A stretch of DNA of 64,000 nt from Brotonthovivens ammoniilytica (GCF_025566885.1 NZ_JAOQJQ010000005.1:124001-188000), one strand, 5' to 3'. Shown: positions 7,890-16,908, numbered from the stretch's first letter. Notes: generated from the sequence alone by a model not told the origin. Program-made: numbers and translations.

Positions 7890-7918
7890 ATCATACTTAA
7901 TATATATCTAAAAGTCAA
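7890..7918 (-). promoter_or_regulatory. Promoter of the XRE regulator
   Basis: TTGACT (7913-7918), a 17-base spacer and TATGAT (7890-7895) on the minus strand, about 50 bases before the regulator start. Confidence 0.65.
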
Positions 7919-7928
7919 CAAAAACTTC

Positions 7929-7957
7929 TTGACAAGTAATTCTAATGGCGTTATTAT
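7929..7957 (+). promoter_or_regulatory. Promoter of the relaxase-xis-int module
   Basis: A consensus TTGACA (7929-7934), a 17-base spacer and TATTAT (7952-7957). Between it and the gap at 8079 are imperfect repeats containing TAAGCATAGA (8009-8018 and 8047-8056). They may belong to a regulator site or the transfer origin; no nick-site motif is recognised. Confidence 0.65.
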
Positions 7958-8078
7958 CGTATCAGATAGAGTGATTAAGCACGCTAGGGTCAATCACACG
8001 CTTGAGTAAGCATAGAAAAGATGTATTTTCATTTTGATAGCATGAATAAGCATAGACTATCAGACCGAAAATAAGGTT

Positions 8079-8373
8079 NNNNNNNNNNNNNNNNNNNNNN
8101 NNNNNNNNNNNNNNNNNNNNNNNNNNNNNNNNNNNNNNNNNNNNNNNNNNNNNNNNNNNNNNNNNNNNNNNNNNNNNNNNNNNNNNNNNNNNNNNNNNNN
8201 NNNNNNNNNNNNNNNNNNNNNNNNNNNNNNNNNNNNNNNNNNNNNNNNNNNNNNNNNNNNNNNNNNNNNNNNNNNNNNNNNNNNNNNNNNNNNNNNNNNN
8301 NNNNNNNNNNNNNNNNNNNNNNNNNNNNNNNNNNNNNNNNNNNNNNNNNNNNNNNNNNNNNNNNNNNNNNNNN
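8079..8373. other. Assembly gap (N), 295 bases
   Basis: Unsequenced or masked bases. The relaxase start codon and probably part of its upstream control region are hidden here. Confidence 0.95.
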
Positions 8374-8374
8374 C

Positions 8375-9470
8375 GTTAAGATTGATTACATCAGCATTGT
8401 ATTTGAAACGGCAACCGCTGAAGATGTAATCATGCACATTTTAGATTTACCGACTGACATTTTCAATGTTTATCCAGCAACGATAAAATTCAAGACTTAT
8501 CAAGCACGCTGGCAGATTGGAGATATTTATGTATCGGGGGACGCAAGAAAGACAGAGGACAACCAACAAGGGCTAGGCTGTTATCTTGTTATGACTGGCA
8601 GAGGTTGTGATGATATTTTCCGTATTCTCGACAGTAGGAATAGTACCTTTGGAGATATGTTCCGACGCTGTGAGCGAAGATACGGACTGGATAATTTCCA
8701 TTTCACAAGACTTGATATTGCCATTGATGATAAGAACGAAAAGCCATTCTTTACCATAGAGCAGATAANNNNNNNNNNNNNNNNNNNNNNNNNNNNNNNN
8801 NNNNNNNNNNNNNNNNNNNNNNNNNNNNNNNNNNNNNNNNNNNNNNNNNNNNNNNNNNNNNNNNNNNNNNNNNNNNNNNNNNNNNNNNNNNNNNNNNNNN
8901 NNNNNNNNNNNNNNNNNNNNNNNNNNNNNNNNNNNNNNNNNNNNNNNNNNNNNNNNNNNNNNNNNNNNNNNNNNNNNNNNNNNNNNNNNNNNNNNNNNNN
9001 NNNNNNNNNNNNNNNNNNNNNNNNNNNNNNNNNNNNNNNNNNNNNNNNNNNNNNNNNNNNNNNNNNNNNNNNNNNNNNNNNNNNNNNNNNNNNNNNNNNN
9101 NNNNCCTACGCTTTGTCGTGCCAAACAGAAATGAAAGTAATAAGAGCAGATGGAAAACGTGTCGGTTTTGGGAACGCTTTTTAGGGGCTGTGGAAGTCTT
9201 AAAACTGCAAGTACCGAAACTACATAATTCTCTTGAAGAAACACAGCAATGGCTCACAGAGGGTGGCGTGATTTCCGCTGTGAAAAGTTTTTACTTCTTG
9301 GAAGAACATGACGCATTAGGTGGACTGGAAAAAGTGGGAACTATGCTTGATAAGGCAAGATACAGCAATTCCCTTTCCAGTAAACTAACCGCCCACTTAC
9401 AGAGGATAGACCGCACCGACCTTATCCCCTATATCCAGTATGACACGAAACATGGGAAAGGGGGTATCTG
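8375..9470 (+). CDS. Orf20/MobT-type replicative relaxase (Rep_trans family), interrupted by gaps
   Basis: Two readable pieces belong to one Tn916 Orf20-like relaxase, which nicks the transfer origin and can start rolling-circle replication. The first piece (8375-8768) carries KIDYISIVFETA, a KFKTYQARWQIGDIYVSG stretch and HFTRLDIAIDD, the fold typical of Rep_trans proteins. The second (9106-9470) carries RFVVPNRNESNKSRWKTC, FLGAVEVLK and a C-terminal segment ending DTKHGKGGI. The pieces are in different frames across the 336-N gap, so the gap length is wrong or a frameshift lies inside it. The start is hidden. The stop overlaps xis (TGATG). Confidence 0.8.
8769..9104. other. Assembly gap (N), 336 bases
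   Basis: Interrupts the relaxase gene. The reading frame before and after differs by one, so the true length is unlikely to be 336. Confidence 0.95.
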
Positions 9471-9674
9471 ATGAATAACAACGATATTCCTGTATGGGAA
9501 AAATACACCCTTACCATTGAAGAAGCGTCAAAGTATTTCCGTATCGGAGAAAACAAGTTAAGACGATTGGCAGAGGAAAACAAGGACGCTGGCTGGCTCA
9601 TTATGAATGGCAACCGCATACAGATTAAACGCCGACAATTTGAAAAGGTCATTGACAAATTGGACGCAATCTAA
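9471..9674 (+). CDS. xis: Tn916-family excisionase Xis
   Basis: 67 residues, the same length as Tn916 Xis. It carries the hallmark stretches YTLTIEEASKYFRIGENKLR and GNRIQIKRRQFEKVID. It is a small winged-helix protein that bends the element ends so that integrase excises rather than integrates. ATG 9471 overlaps the relaxase stop by one base, and AAGGGGG lies just upstream. It precedes int, separated by a hairpin. Confidence 0.95.
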   Translation: MNNNDIPVWEKYTLTIEEASKYFRIGENKLRRLAEENKDAGWLIMNGNRIQIKRRQFEKVIDKLDAI

Positions 9675-9681
9675 TGCAAAT

Positions 9682-9725
9682 GAGCCTTGTATGTGTTATG
9701 ATGAACACAAGTCATATCAAGGCTC
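9682..9725 (+). terminator. Hairpin between xis and int
   Basis: Outer stem GAGCCTTG/CAAGGCTC, with an inner TGTGTT/AACACA. Only a short TTT follows, so it may attenuate rather than end transcription, lowering integrase relative to excisionase. Confidence 0.5.
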
Positions 9726-9752
9726 TTTCCAACAAGGAAAGGAGCAGACATC

Positions 9753-10946
9753 ATGAAAGAAAAAAGACGGGATAGCAAAGGACGTATCCTGCATACTGGA
9801 GAGAGCCAACGAACAGACGGAAAATACTTATATAAATATGTAGACGCATTTGGAAACACAAAATATGTGTACGCTTGGAGATTGACACCCACAGACCCGA
9901 CACCAAAGGGAAAACGGGAAAAACCCTCACTTCGAGAACTGGAACAGCAGATAAGACGGGATATTGAGGACGGTATCGACAGCACAGGCAAGAAAATGAC
10001 GCTTTGCCAACTCTACGCCAAACAGAACGCACAGAGGGCAAATGTGAAGAAAAGCACAATAAAACAACGGGAACAACTCATGCGGTTATTGAAAGAGGAC
10101 AAGTTAGGTGCTAGGAGCATTGATACGATAAAACCCTCTGACGCTAAAGAATGGGCGTTACGCATGAAAGACAAAGGCTTTTCCTATAACACCATTAACA
10201 ACCATAAACGCTCGTTAAAAGCGTCATTCTATATCGCCATACAAGACGATTGTGTAAGGAAGAACCCTTTTGATTTCAAGTTGAGTGAAGTCCTAGAAAA
10301 TGATACCAAAGAGAAAGTGGCATTGACAGAGGGACAAGAACAAGCCTTATTGTCATTCATTAAAACAGATAACGTGTATCATAAGTATTATGATGATGTG
10401 CTGATACTGTTGAAAACTGGACTTCGTATCTCGGAACTGTGCGGACTGACAATCATGGACGTTGATTTTATCCATGAGGTTGTAGTTATCGACCACCAGT
10501 TACTAAAGAGTAAGGAACAAGGTTATTATATTGAAACGCCTAAGACAAAGAGTGGAACAAGGCAAGTGCCATTAAGCAAGGAAACGATACAAGCATTTCA
10601 ACGAGTGATAAAGAAACGCCCAAAGGCAAAACCATTTGTGATAGACGGACGGAGCAACTTCCTATTTGTCAATCAGAAAGGCAAGCCAAAAGTTGCGATT
10701 GATTACAGCACTTTATTTGTCCGTATGGTAAAGAAATACAACAAGCACCATAAGGACAACCCCTTGCCACATATCACACCGCATACGCTACGCCATACAT
10801 TCTGCACAAGGCTGGCAAGCAAGAACATGAACCCAAAAGATTTACAGTATATCATGGGACATTCAAACATTAGTATCACAATGAACTGGTACGCTCATGC
10901 GTCCATAGATACCGCAAAATCAGAGGTTCAGCGTCTAATTGCATAG
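9753..10946 (+). CDS. int: Tn916-family tyrosine recombinase (integrase)
   Basis: 397 residues (Tn916 Int is about 405). The N-terminal arm-binding domain (RRDSKGRILHTGESQRTDGK) is followed by a SAM-like core-binding domain (about 80-180) and a catalytic domain. Catalytic residues are visible: Arg225 (TGLRISEL), His344 and Arg347 (HTLRH), His370 (MGH) and Tyr380 (NWYAHAS). It catalyses integration and, with Xis, excision. A GGAAAGGAG ribosome site precedes ATG 9753. The gene appears intact, so the element may still be able to excise. Confidence 0.95.
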   Translation: MKEKRRDSKGRILHTGESQRTDGKYLYKYVDAFGNTKYVYAWRLTPTDPTPKGKREKPSLRELEQQIRRDIEDGIDSTGKKMTLCQLYAKQNAQRANVKKSTIKQREQLMRLLKEDKLGARSIDTIKPSDAKEWALRMKDKGFSYNTINNHKRSLKASFYIAIQDDCVRKNPFDFKLSEVLENDTKEKVALTEGQEQALLSFIKTDNVYHKYYDDVLILLKTGLRISELCGLTIMDVDFIHEVVVIDHQLLKSKEQGYYIETPKTKSGTRQVPLSKETIQAFQRVIKKRPKAKPFVIDGRSNFLFVNQKGKPKVAIDYSTLFVRMVKKYNKHHKDNPLPHITPHTLRHTFCTRLASKNMNPKDLQYIMGHSNISITMNWYAHASIDTAKSEVQRLIA

Positions 10947-10951
10947 AAGTA

Positions 10952-11025
10952 TTTACCACGATTTTAACCACGATTGATAGCGAAAATATAAGAAGATAGA
11001 CCTAGATATGTGAGGTTTACCACAA
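10952..11025. repeat. Integrase arm-type repeats, right end
   Basis: TTTACCACGA at 10952-10961, a one-base-longer variant at 10963-10973 and a diverged copy at 11016-11025. They match the pair at 4590-4610 in sequence and orientation. Confidence 0.65.
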
Positions 11026-11030
11026 AAGCA

Positions 11031-11072
11031 AAATGCCCGTAGAGCCGATAAAATAAGGCTTTGCGGACATTT
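11031..11072 (+). terminator. Inverted repeat after int
   Basis: 16-base arms (11031-11046 and 11057-11072) with 13 matching pairs. It probably ends the int transcript at the right end of the element, and it overlaps the stop of the minus-strand gene at 11071. Confidence 0.55.
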
Positions 11073-11535
11073 AAGAAGATATAAAAAGATAGTCAAAAAG
11101 ACATATATAATTTGATATAATCTTTATATTTTTTCCGTTTAAGCCTTTGTAAGAATACGAAAGAGCAGGTTTTTTCTGCTTAATCAGCATATAAAACATT
11201 TCATTGGTATTTACGTTAAAATACCCGTCTTTTGTCTCCCCTGTAAAACTCACCTGATCAAAACACTTTTCCGTATCTATTTTCAGTTTATCTATCTGGT
11301 CTGCAATCATATCATAAGCTGCCTGTATCTTAGTCTTTGACTTGTTTATTTCAGGATTTGCCAAAAAGATACGGGCAAGATATTCCATGTAGCCCCGGGT
11401 CAGAATTTCCCCTGCAGGGACCACCAGCTCTTTTATATGAGAGTTATAAATTTTCTGCATCAGTGCTTCAATTATTTGGGGAGTAAGTACAATCATATCA
11501 TACTCTCCTGTAATTCTTATTACATATTCATTCAT
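11071..11535 (-). CDS. Protein of unknown function coupled to the ABC permease; 3' end altered by the element
   Basis: 154 residues, mostly alpha-helical in appearance, with no signal peptide, membrane segment or motif that I recognise. Its ATG shares one base with the stop of the FtsX permease gene (TGATG), so it is translationally coupled and probably works with the transporter or its regulation. The last residues (about YICLFDYLFISS) and the stop lie in or at the terminal inverted repeat of the mobile element. The natural C-terminus may therefore have been replaced on insertion. Confidence 0.7.
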   Translation of the reverse strand: MNEYVIRITGEYDMIVLTPQIIEALMQKIYNSHIKELVVPAGEILTRGYMEYLARIFLANPEINKSKTKIQAAYDMIADQIDKLKIDTEKCFDQVSFTGETKDGYFNVNTNEMFYMLIKQKKPALSYSYKGLNGKNIKIISNYICLFDYLFISS

Positions 11536-13943
11536 CAGCACTCCGCCCCTCTGAGCCGTTCCACAAGTGCTTCCTTAGAAAAACTTTTCATAGAAATAAT
11601 CGTGATAAGCAAAGGTACGATAATTAATACGCCTGCATAAGCAGCAGCAAATACCATTGGAAACTGAAAATCCATATAAAATGCCCCCATATTGTAAACC
11701 ACTTTGCAAAGGGCATATCCACACAATGTTCCGATGGTCAATGTGACACCAACAGTGGCAAAAACTAACAGCAGGCTTTCAAATAGCAGCATTTTCCTGA
11801 TTTGTTTTTTTGACATACCAATGGATTCAAGCATTGCAAGCTCCTGTTTTCTTGTGATGATATTGGTAATCAGCGTATTCATCATACTTAAAATACTGAA
11901 CATCATAATAAAAATAGCAAGACCACTGATTGCACCAAACAGCTGATTTGCAGTTACTTCATAGGCAGCCCGTCTGTCTGCAAGAGTTTCAAGGGTTAAT
12001 TCCGGCTTTTCTCCAATTATTTGATTTAAAACTTCACCCACAGCAGCTTCTTTTTCAGGTTCCACCGATACCAATAAATTTGAATTTAGACTGTCATAAG
12101 AAACCAGGTTCAAAACCGCCTGCTCCGGCATTAAAAACCAGCCCTCTAAACGGTCATTATCAAGAGTATACTCATGATTCAGGATGCCCAGAACAGCAGC
12201 CTCTTTTTCTGCCATCTTCTCTCCGTCATAATAATGCAGCGTAATTTTATCCCCCACATTAAATTTCCAGCCGTAGATTTCTTCTACATTGGTATTATCG
12301 GAAACAAGAACATAATCGCCGCTGATGAGCTTATCATAATCGGCAGTTCCTTCTGCCACATATTTTCCGATGTCTTCTGTTTCCTTCTCAGTCAGAGGAT
12401 AAATGCTGTCATTGTTGTCATATTCATCGTGTATCGGGAAATCAAATTTTATACCAAAGTTCTTGATTTCAGACACCTTTTTCACCCCGTCTATGGCTGA
12501 AATCTCCTGTATCATTTCATCATTAAGAGGTGCTTTCGCCTGCAAATCACTCATACCATTTTCATTTAGCTCAATTGCTGATGAAGAATACTGTATATTA
12601 AATTCTGCATCCTTAAATAATCCCTGTCTTGCATAACTTCCTTTATCAAAGGATGATATATAGGCTGCTGCGGTCATAAACAGTATGCCGCCCAAAGCAA
12701 GGGAGAGCATGGTAATGGCTGCTTTTTTCCTGTTCTTAGAGAAGTTCATGGTACCCAGACCAAAGGTCGTAAGGCTGCGGCACATGTTCTTATTCGCTTT
12801 CTTTTTCGTGGCCTTCTGGGGTACATAACGCAGCGCTTCCATCGGCGATACGGACGCTGCTTTTTTTGCAGGCTTTAAAACGGAAATCATTGTAATCAGA
12901 TAAACAACTGCAAATACGCCGAAAGCAATAAGCAGCGTATTTACCATGCTGAAGCCTGATGGAAAAATCAAGTATCCCGCAATGCCGCCAATTAAAATAC
13001 CAATAGGAGAGGCATATAAAAACAGTCTGCCGCCCTCCCGTAATACAAACCTTTTCATTTGTTTACTGGTCATTCCGATGGTGCGAAGCTGGCCGAACTG
13101 ATGCACTTTACCAATCACAGACAGATAAAATACACCGTAAATAACAAGAATACAGGCAAGCAGAATGACAGCTCCTGCCATACCGTACAGCATTACCTTC
13201 TGTGAGTCAACGGATAAAGAATCCAGAAAAGCCTTTGACGGGCTGATATATTTTCTCTCAATTCCCGCCTGGCTTCCGATAAGATACATGGCCTCTTGGC
13301 AGTCCTTAGCGCGCATCTTTGTTGCACCATATAGCTTTGCATAAACCTCATAGGGCATATCCTTTAGCTGGCTGCCGCTGACTGCATAATCCTTGGAAAA
13401 AAATACAGCAAATTGCTTTGCTGTTTCTCCTCCTTTTAAAATTCCTGACACCGTAAAGGTTTCAGAATTACCGTCATAAAAATTCAGTGTCACCAGACTG
13501 CCTGCCCTGGCAGGAATCCCCATTTTTTTCAGCATCCCTGCCTGCAGGGCAATCTCATTTTTCTTCCGGGGTATTCTCCCGCTTTCTAGTTCACCGATAC
13601 GGATTTCATCCGACAGCTCACTGACATAATAAGGCATTACGTCAAAACCGTCCATCTCTGAAAGCGTACCCGTCTTGACCTGAATCTGATAAGCAATCCG
13701 TTCATCGGCTTTTAAAGCTTTTACCTGTCTATCTGTCAGGTTGTAATAGCCCACCTGCTGCGCATGGGAAAGCTGTCTGTTATTCCCTTCTCTCTGCCCG
13801 GCGGCAAACATCATAATGGCCATTAAGAGTGCCGATGCCAGCACAATCGTAACCATCACAAACACGTTTCTCATACGGCTTTTTTTCAGACTCTGTCTTG
13901 ACATCCTGGAAATCATTTGTCTGCTTATTTTTTTGCTGTTCAT
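11535..13943 (-). CDS. FtsX-family ABC transporter permease
   Basis: 802 residues. An N-terminal membrane helix (about 24-47) is followed by a large extracellular domain, three helices of the first FtsX domain (about 255-380), a second anchor with another extracellular domain, and a final FtsX domain (about 690-790). This is the double-FtsX plan of lipoprotein or antimicrobial-peptide (MacB/BceB-like) exporters. I placed the start at ATG 13943, with GGGGGG/GGAG just upstream, rather than an ATG 39 bases earlier that precedes that ribosome site. It pairs with the ATPase 13 bases upstream. Substrate unknown; peptide detoxification or export is an inference from the adjacent two-component system. 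Confidence 0.88.
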   Translation of the reverse strand: MNSKKISRQMISRMSRQSLKKSRMRNVFVMVTIVLASALLMAIMMFAAGQREGNNRQLSHAQQVGYYNLTDRQVKALKADERIAYQIQVKTGTLSEMDGFDVMPYYVSELSDEIRIGELESGRIPRKKNEIALQAGMLKKMGIPARAGSLVTLNFYDGNSETFTVSGILKGGETAKQFAVFFSKDYAVSGSQLKDMPYEVYAKLYGATKMRAKDCQEAMYLIGSQAGIERKYISPSKAFLDSLSVDSQKVMLYGMAGAVILLACILVIYGVFYLSVIGKVHQFGQLRTIGMTSKQMKRFVLREGGRLFLYASPIGILIGGIAGYLIFPSGFSMVNTLLIAFGVFAVVYLITMISVLKPAKKAASVSPMEALRYVPQKATKKKANKNMCRSLTTFGLGTMNFSKNRKKAAITMLSLALGGILFMTAAAYISSFDKGSYARQGLFKDAEFNIQYSSSAIELNENGMSDLQAKAPLNDEMIQEISAIDGVKKVSEIKNFGIKFDFPIHDEYDNNDSIYPLTEKETEDIGKYVAEGTADYDKLISGDYVLVSDNTNVEEIYGWKFNVGDKITLHYYDGEKMAEKEAAVLGILNHEYTLDNDRLEGWFLMPEQAVLNLVSYDSLNSNLLVSVEPEKEAAVGEVLNQIIGEKPELTLETLADRRAAYEVTANQLFGAISGLAIFIMMFSILSMMNTLITNIITRKQELAMLESIGMSKKQIRKMLLFESLLLVFATVGVTLTIGTLCGYALCKVVYNMGAFYMDFQFPMVFAAAYAGVLIIVPLLITIISMKSFSKEALVERLRGAEC

Positions 13944-13956
13944 TGTCACTCCCCCC

Positions 13957-14622
13957 TTATACGTGAATTTTACCATCTTCAATACGGATTCTTACATCGG
14001 CCTTCTGTGCGATTTCAGGGTTATGGGTAATCATAACAATGGTCTGGTTAAATTTTTCACTGGTCATTTTTAAAAGAGCAATAACCTTGTCACTGGTAAG
14101 GCTGTCAAGATTTCCTGTGGGTTCGTCGGCAAGAATAATGGCAGGCTTTGACACCAGCGCTCTTGCGATGGCTGCTCTTTGCTGCTGCCCTCCTGATAAA
14201 TGGCTTGGATAATTAGAAAGTTTCCCGTCCAGCTCTAAGAAATGTACAATTTCCAGTAAAAATTTTTTGTCCTCTCTTTTTCCGTCCAGACGCACAGGCA
14301 ATACAATATTTTCGTAAACAGTCAGATAAGGAATCAGGTTATAGTTCTGAAAAATAAAACCGATACGCTTTCTTCTGAATACAGTGAGCTGCTCCTCACT
14401 CATTTTTTCAATACGGTTGTTCTCAATCTGCACACCACCGGAGGTTGGAACATCCAAGCCCCCCAGCATATTTAAGAGTGTGGATTTACCGCTGCCGGAT
14501 GTACCGATAATTGCCACAAACTGTCCATTCTCAACGGATACATTCACATCATCCAGTGCCCTGACAAGACTTTCATCCTTTCCATAGTACTTTTTCAAAT
14601 GAGATGCATTTAATATTGTCAT
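13957..14622 (-). CDS. ABC transporter ATPase (LolD/MacB/BceA-like)
   Basis: 221 residues with Walker A GTSGSGKSTLLN (about 40-51), the Q-loop, signature LSGGQQQRAAIARAL, Walker B IILADEPTGNLDS and the switch His in MITHNPE. Length and motifs fit the subfamily that works with FtsX-type permeases. GAAGGAGG precedes ATG 14622. It is first in the transporter operon and has its own promoter downstream of the kinase terminators. Confidence 0.93.
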   Translation of the reverse strand: MTILNASHLKKYYGKDESLVRALDDVNVSVENGQFVAIIGTSGSGKSTLLNMLGGLDVPTSGGVQIENNRIEKMSEEQLTVFRRKRIGFIFQNYNLIPYLTVYENIVLPVRLDGKREDKKFLLEIVHFLELDGKLSNYPSHLSGGQQQRAAIARALVSKPAIILADEPTGNLDSLTSDKVIALLKMTSEKFNQTIVMITHNPEIAQKADVRIRIEDGKIHV

Positions 14623-14667
14623 ATCTGTTTTCCTCCTTCATTTCACAGCATCATAACTGATACTTTT

Positions 14668-14695
14668 ATCTTACTGCCGGAAAAGAAAACAACAA
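14668..14695 (-). promoter_or_regulatory. Possible promoter of the ABC operon
   Basis: TTGTTG (14690-14695), a 16-base spacer and TAAGAT (14668-14673). Upstream, TAGATATTG and TAGATGTTA occur 14 bases apart (14715-14737 region). They could be part of a LytTR-regulator site, but the usual 21-base spacing is not seen. Confidence 0.35.
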
Positions 14696-14753
14696 CAGCA
14701 GACGCAGAATCTAACATCTACGCCGCAATATCTAAAAATGTACAGTAAAAAAG

Positions 14754-14818
14754 AATCCTGCCACGGCAGGATTTCCTATAGAGAAAAAAAACCTGCTTCG
14801 TTTAACCGAAACAGGCTT
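14754..14818 (-). terminator. Terminator pair after the sensor kinase gene
   Basis: The nearer hairpin (14790-14818: GCCTG..CG pairs with CG..CAGG) is followed by eight T on the minus strand, a clear intrinsic terminator. A second short hairpin (AATCCTG/CAGGATT, 14754-14773) follows. They separate the two-component genes from the ABC operon. Confidence 0.8.
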
Positions 14819-14835
14819 TATAAACAGTATTCCAT

Positions 14836-16131
14836 TTAAGGAATCGGAATTAAAATTTTCAAAGTGAATGTACCGTTTTCCTGTTTTACAGTACAGGTGC
14901 CACCGTACTTTTCAGCAGCTTTTTCCATATTGGAAATACCAAAGCCATGGAGAAAATCATCCGTTTTTGTGGTACATAAAAAAGCTTTTAATCCTTCATC
15001 AATGCAGTTGTTTTCTATCAAAACAGAAACAAAGCTCTGCACTTTTCCCGCCTTAACAAGCACAACCCGCTGTTCCTTTGGCAGCTTTTCACTGGCTTCC
15101 ATCGCATTGTCAATTCCATTGCCAAATAAGGTGCTGACATCTAACGGCTGGATAAAATCTACACCGTCAAAATCTATACTAACTGAAAAATCAATTTGCT
15201 TTTCACGCATTTTTTCAGCTTTATCTTTAATGATAACATCAAGGAAGCTGCTGCCTGTATGGATATAGTCCTCATAGCCGGCAATCTGCGTTCTGAGCTG
15301 TTTTGCCATATTTCGGACAGCGTCAGTACCCTGACTGCTCTCAAGCACAAGAAGATGATTTTTCATATCGTGGTAGATGGAGCGTATTTTTTCTTCATCT
15401 TTCTGTTTGTTTTGATAATAGGCAAACTGCTGCTGAAGCTGTGCAAGCTGTATTTTGTTTTGCTGATCCTGCTCACGCAGATATATCGCATTCTTAGCAT
15501 ACGTAAAAATAATCATAAAAGCAGCAGATAATATGATGCTGCCAATATACAATATCAAATCTAATGCTTTTCCGAAATTCAAAAAATTGAAAACCGAAAG
15601 AAAAGTAATTACAAAAGCAATCAGAGAAATCAAAGTTAAAATAACGCTGTCTTTTATCTGTATCTTATATTTAAAATTTTTAATCAGTAGATAGACTACA
15701 CTGATTTCAATCAAATGTGCAGCAATACCAATAGCATAAATTTCCCATCTTGCAAAAAGTTGACCATCCACTAAAACTGTTTGATTGTTTCCGTATAACC
15801 AAGTTGCGATAATAGGAGAGATTGCTTCCGTCAGATAGGCGACAACAACAAACCATATTTCCGCAGCAGTAATGCTTTGCAATATGGAATCTTTGTAGCA
15901 TATTTTCAAAATTGCAACAGCGAATAGAAAGATGATAGGCATTTTAAAGGCCCCAAGCGCAGTAAACCAAGTTAAGGCGGCGGTCAAAACCATCATTACT
16001 GCCGGCGGAATAAATTTACTGACTGCCGGCGAAAAACGAGGCTCTTTGCACAAGCACAGGCTGATCACATACAGGCAAAACACTTCCAATAGTGTAGAAA
16101 TAATATCCAAACATTGATAAACCCACATCAT
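14836..16131 (-). CDS. GHKL sensor histidine kinase (AgrC/VirS-like)
   Basis: 431 residues. Six or seven membrane helices fill residues 1-215, followed by a coiled-coil linker rich in Gln. The cytoplasmic kinase part has the H-box YHDMKNHLL (His near 255), the N-box NGIDNAMEAS and the G-box HGFGISNMEKAAEKYGG. This is the AgrC/VirS class that senses peptides and phosphorylates LytTR regulators. Its start overlaps the regulator stop by four bases. No agrB/agrD or peptide gene is visible nearby, so the ligand may be an external peptide handled by the adjacent ABC system (inference). Confidence 0.9.
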   Translation of the reverse strand: MMWVYQCLDIISTLLEVFCLYVISLCLCKEPRFSPAVSKFIPPAVMMVLTAALTWFTALGAFKMPIIFLFAVAILKICYKDSILQSITAAEIWFVVVAYLTEAISPIIATWLYGNNQTVLVDGQLFARWEIYAIGIAAHLIEISVVYLLIKNFKYKIQIKDSVILTLISLIAFVITFLSVFNFLNFGKALDLILYIGSIILSAAFMIIFTYAKNAIYLREQDQQNKIQLAQLQQQFAYYQNKQKDEEKIRSIYHDMKNHLLVLESSQGTDAVRNMAKQLRTQIAGYEDYIHTGSSFLDVIIKDKAEKMREKQIDFSVSIDFDGVDFIQPLDVSTLFGNGIDNAMEASEKLPKEQRVVLVKAGKVQSFVSVLIENNCIDEGLKAFLCTTKTDDFLHGFGISNMEKAAEKYGGTCTVKQENGTFTLKILIPIP

Positions 16132-16841
16132 AGCATATCACCCCAATATTCCGCCAGTTTTCCCATAAAATCCTTTCGTTTCGGCTGGCTGATTGGGATA
16201 CGCTCTCCCGTAGTAAGAACTGCTTCCAGATTTTCTACACTTTTTACATAAGCCATATTCACAAGAAAGCTTGCATGACAGCGGGTAAACTTCCTGTGTG
16301 ATTCCAAAAGGGCTGATATTTCTTTCATATTCTTATAGATCAGCTGTTCCTGCTCTTCAAAATGCAGCAGCACATTCCGCTTGCAGGTTTCCGCATAACG
16401 TAAATTTTTATACAGCACCTTATACCTGCCTGTGTCATTAGAGAAGGAAATATACGGCTCATCCTTCCCCTGATAACCGGCAAAAAAACGGTCCAGCTCC
16501 ATTTTAAGCCGCCCGTATTTCAGGGGCTTTAACAGATAATTAACGGCTCTGTATTCATAGCCTTTAAACACATACTGGGGCAGTGATGTGAGAAAAAACA
16601 GCCCCACAGAATCATCCCTTTTCCGTATCTCTTCGGCTGTCTTTAGTCCGTTCATCTTTTCCATCTGAATATCCATAAAAATCAAATCAAAATCGGACTG
16701 ATAGTTTTGCAGCAGCTCACTGCCGTCACAAAACTCTGAAATACAAAATTCAGCGCCGTTTTGTGCTTCGTATGTATGCAGCAGCTCTTTTAATTCAACC
16801 ATCAACTCTTTTTCATCATCACATAGTACTATATGGAACAT
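16128..16841 (-). CDS. LytTR-family response regulator (AgrA-like)
   Basis: 237 residues. The receiver domain (1-120) has DD at 8-9, phospho-acceptor Asp in LIFMDIQM, and K in LLKPLKYG. The C-terminal LytTR DNA-binding domain (about 135-232) has the features RYAE, RCHASFLVNMAYV and ISQPKRKDF. It likely activates the ABC genes immediately downstream. It is first in a two-gene operon, with a four-base overlap to the kinase. Confidence 0.92.
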   Translation of the reverse strand: MFHIVLCDDEKELMVELKELLHTYEAQNGAEFCISEFCDGSELLQNYQSDFDLIFMDIQMEKMNGLKTAEEIRKRDDSVGLFFLTSLPQYVFKGYEYRAVNYLLKPLKYGRLKMELDRFFAGYQGKDEPYISFSNDTGRYKVLYKNLRYAETCKRNVLLHFEEQEQLIYKNMKEISALLESHRKFTRCHASFLVNMAYVKSVENLEAVLTTGERIPISQPKRKDFMGKLAEYWGDML

Positions 16842-16908
16842 AAAAACACCTCTGGCTGCAGGATGATAACTTTTTTCTACAGCCCTCCCCTGCCCGGTTC
16901 TTTTCTTA

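Larger units (their letters stand above)
4465..11086 (+). mobile_element. Tn916-related integrative mobilizable element carrying dfrF (ends approximate)
   Basis: The recombination module (int, xis) and relaxase are Tn916-type, but no conjugation (type IV secretion) genes are present, so it should depend on a helper element for transfer. Integrase arm-type repeats (TTTACCACGA) occur inside both ends. Candidate termini are an 11-base inverted repeat at 4465-4475 and 11076-11086; being AT-rich, this could be chance. Cargo at 4.75-6.86 kb is clearly more AT-rich than the host genes. Two runs of N interrupt the relaxase region. The call of a mobile element is firm; the exact boundaries are not. 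Confidence 0.85.
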
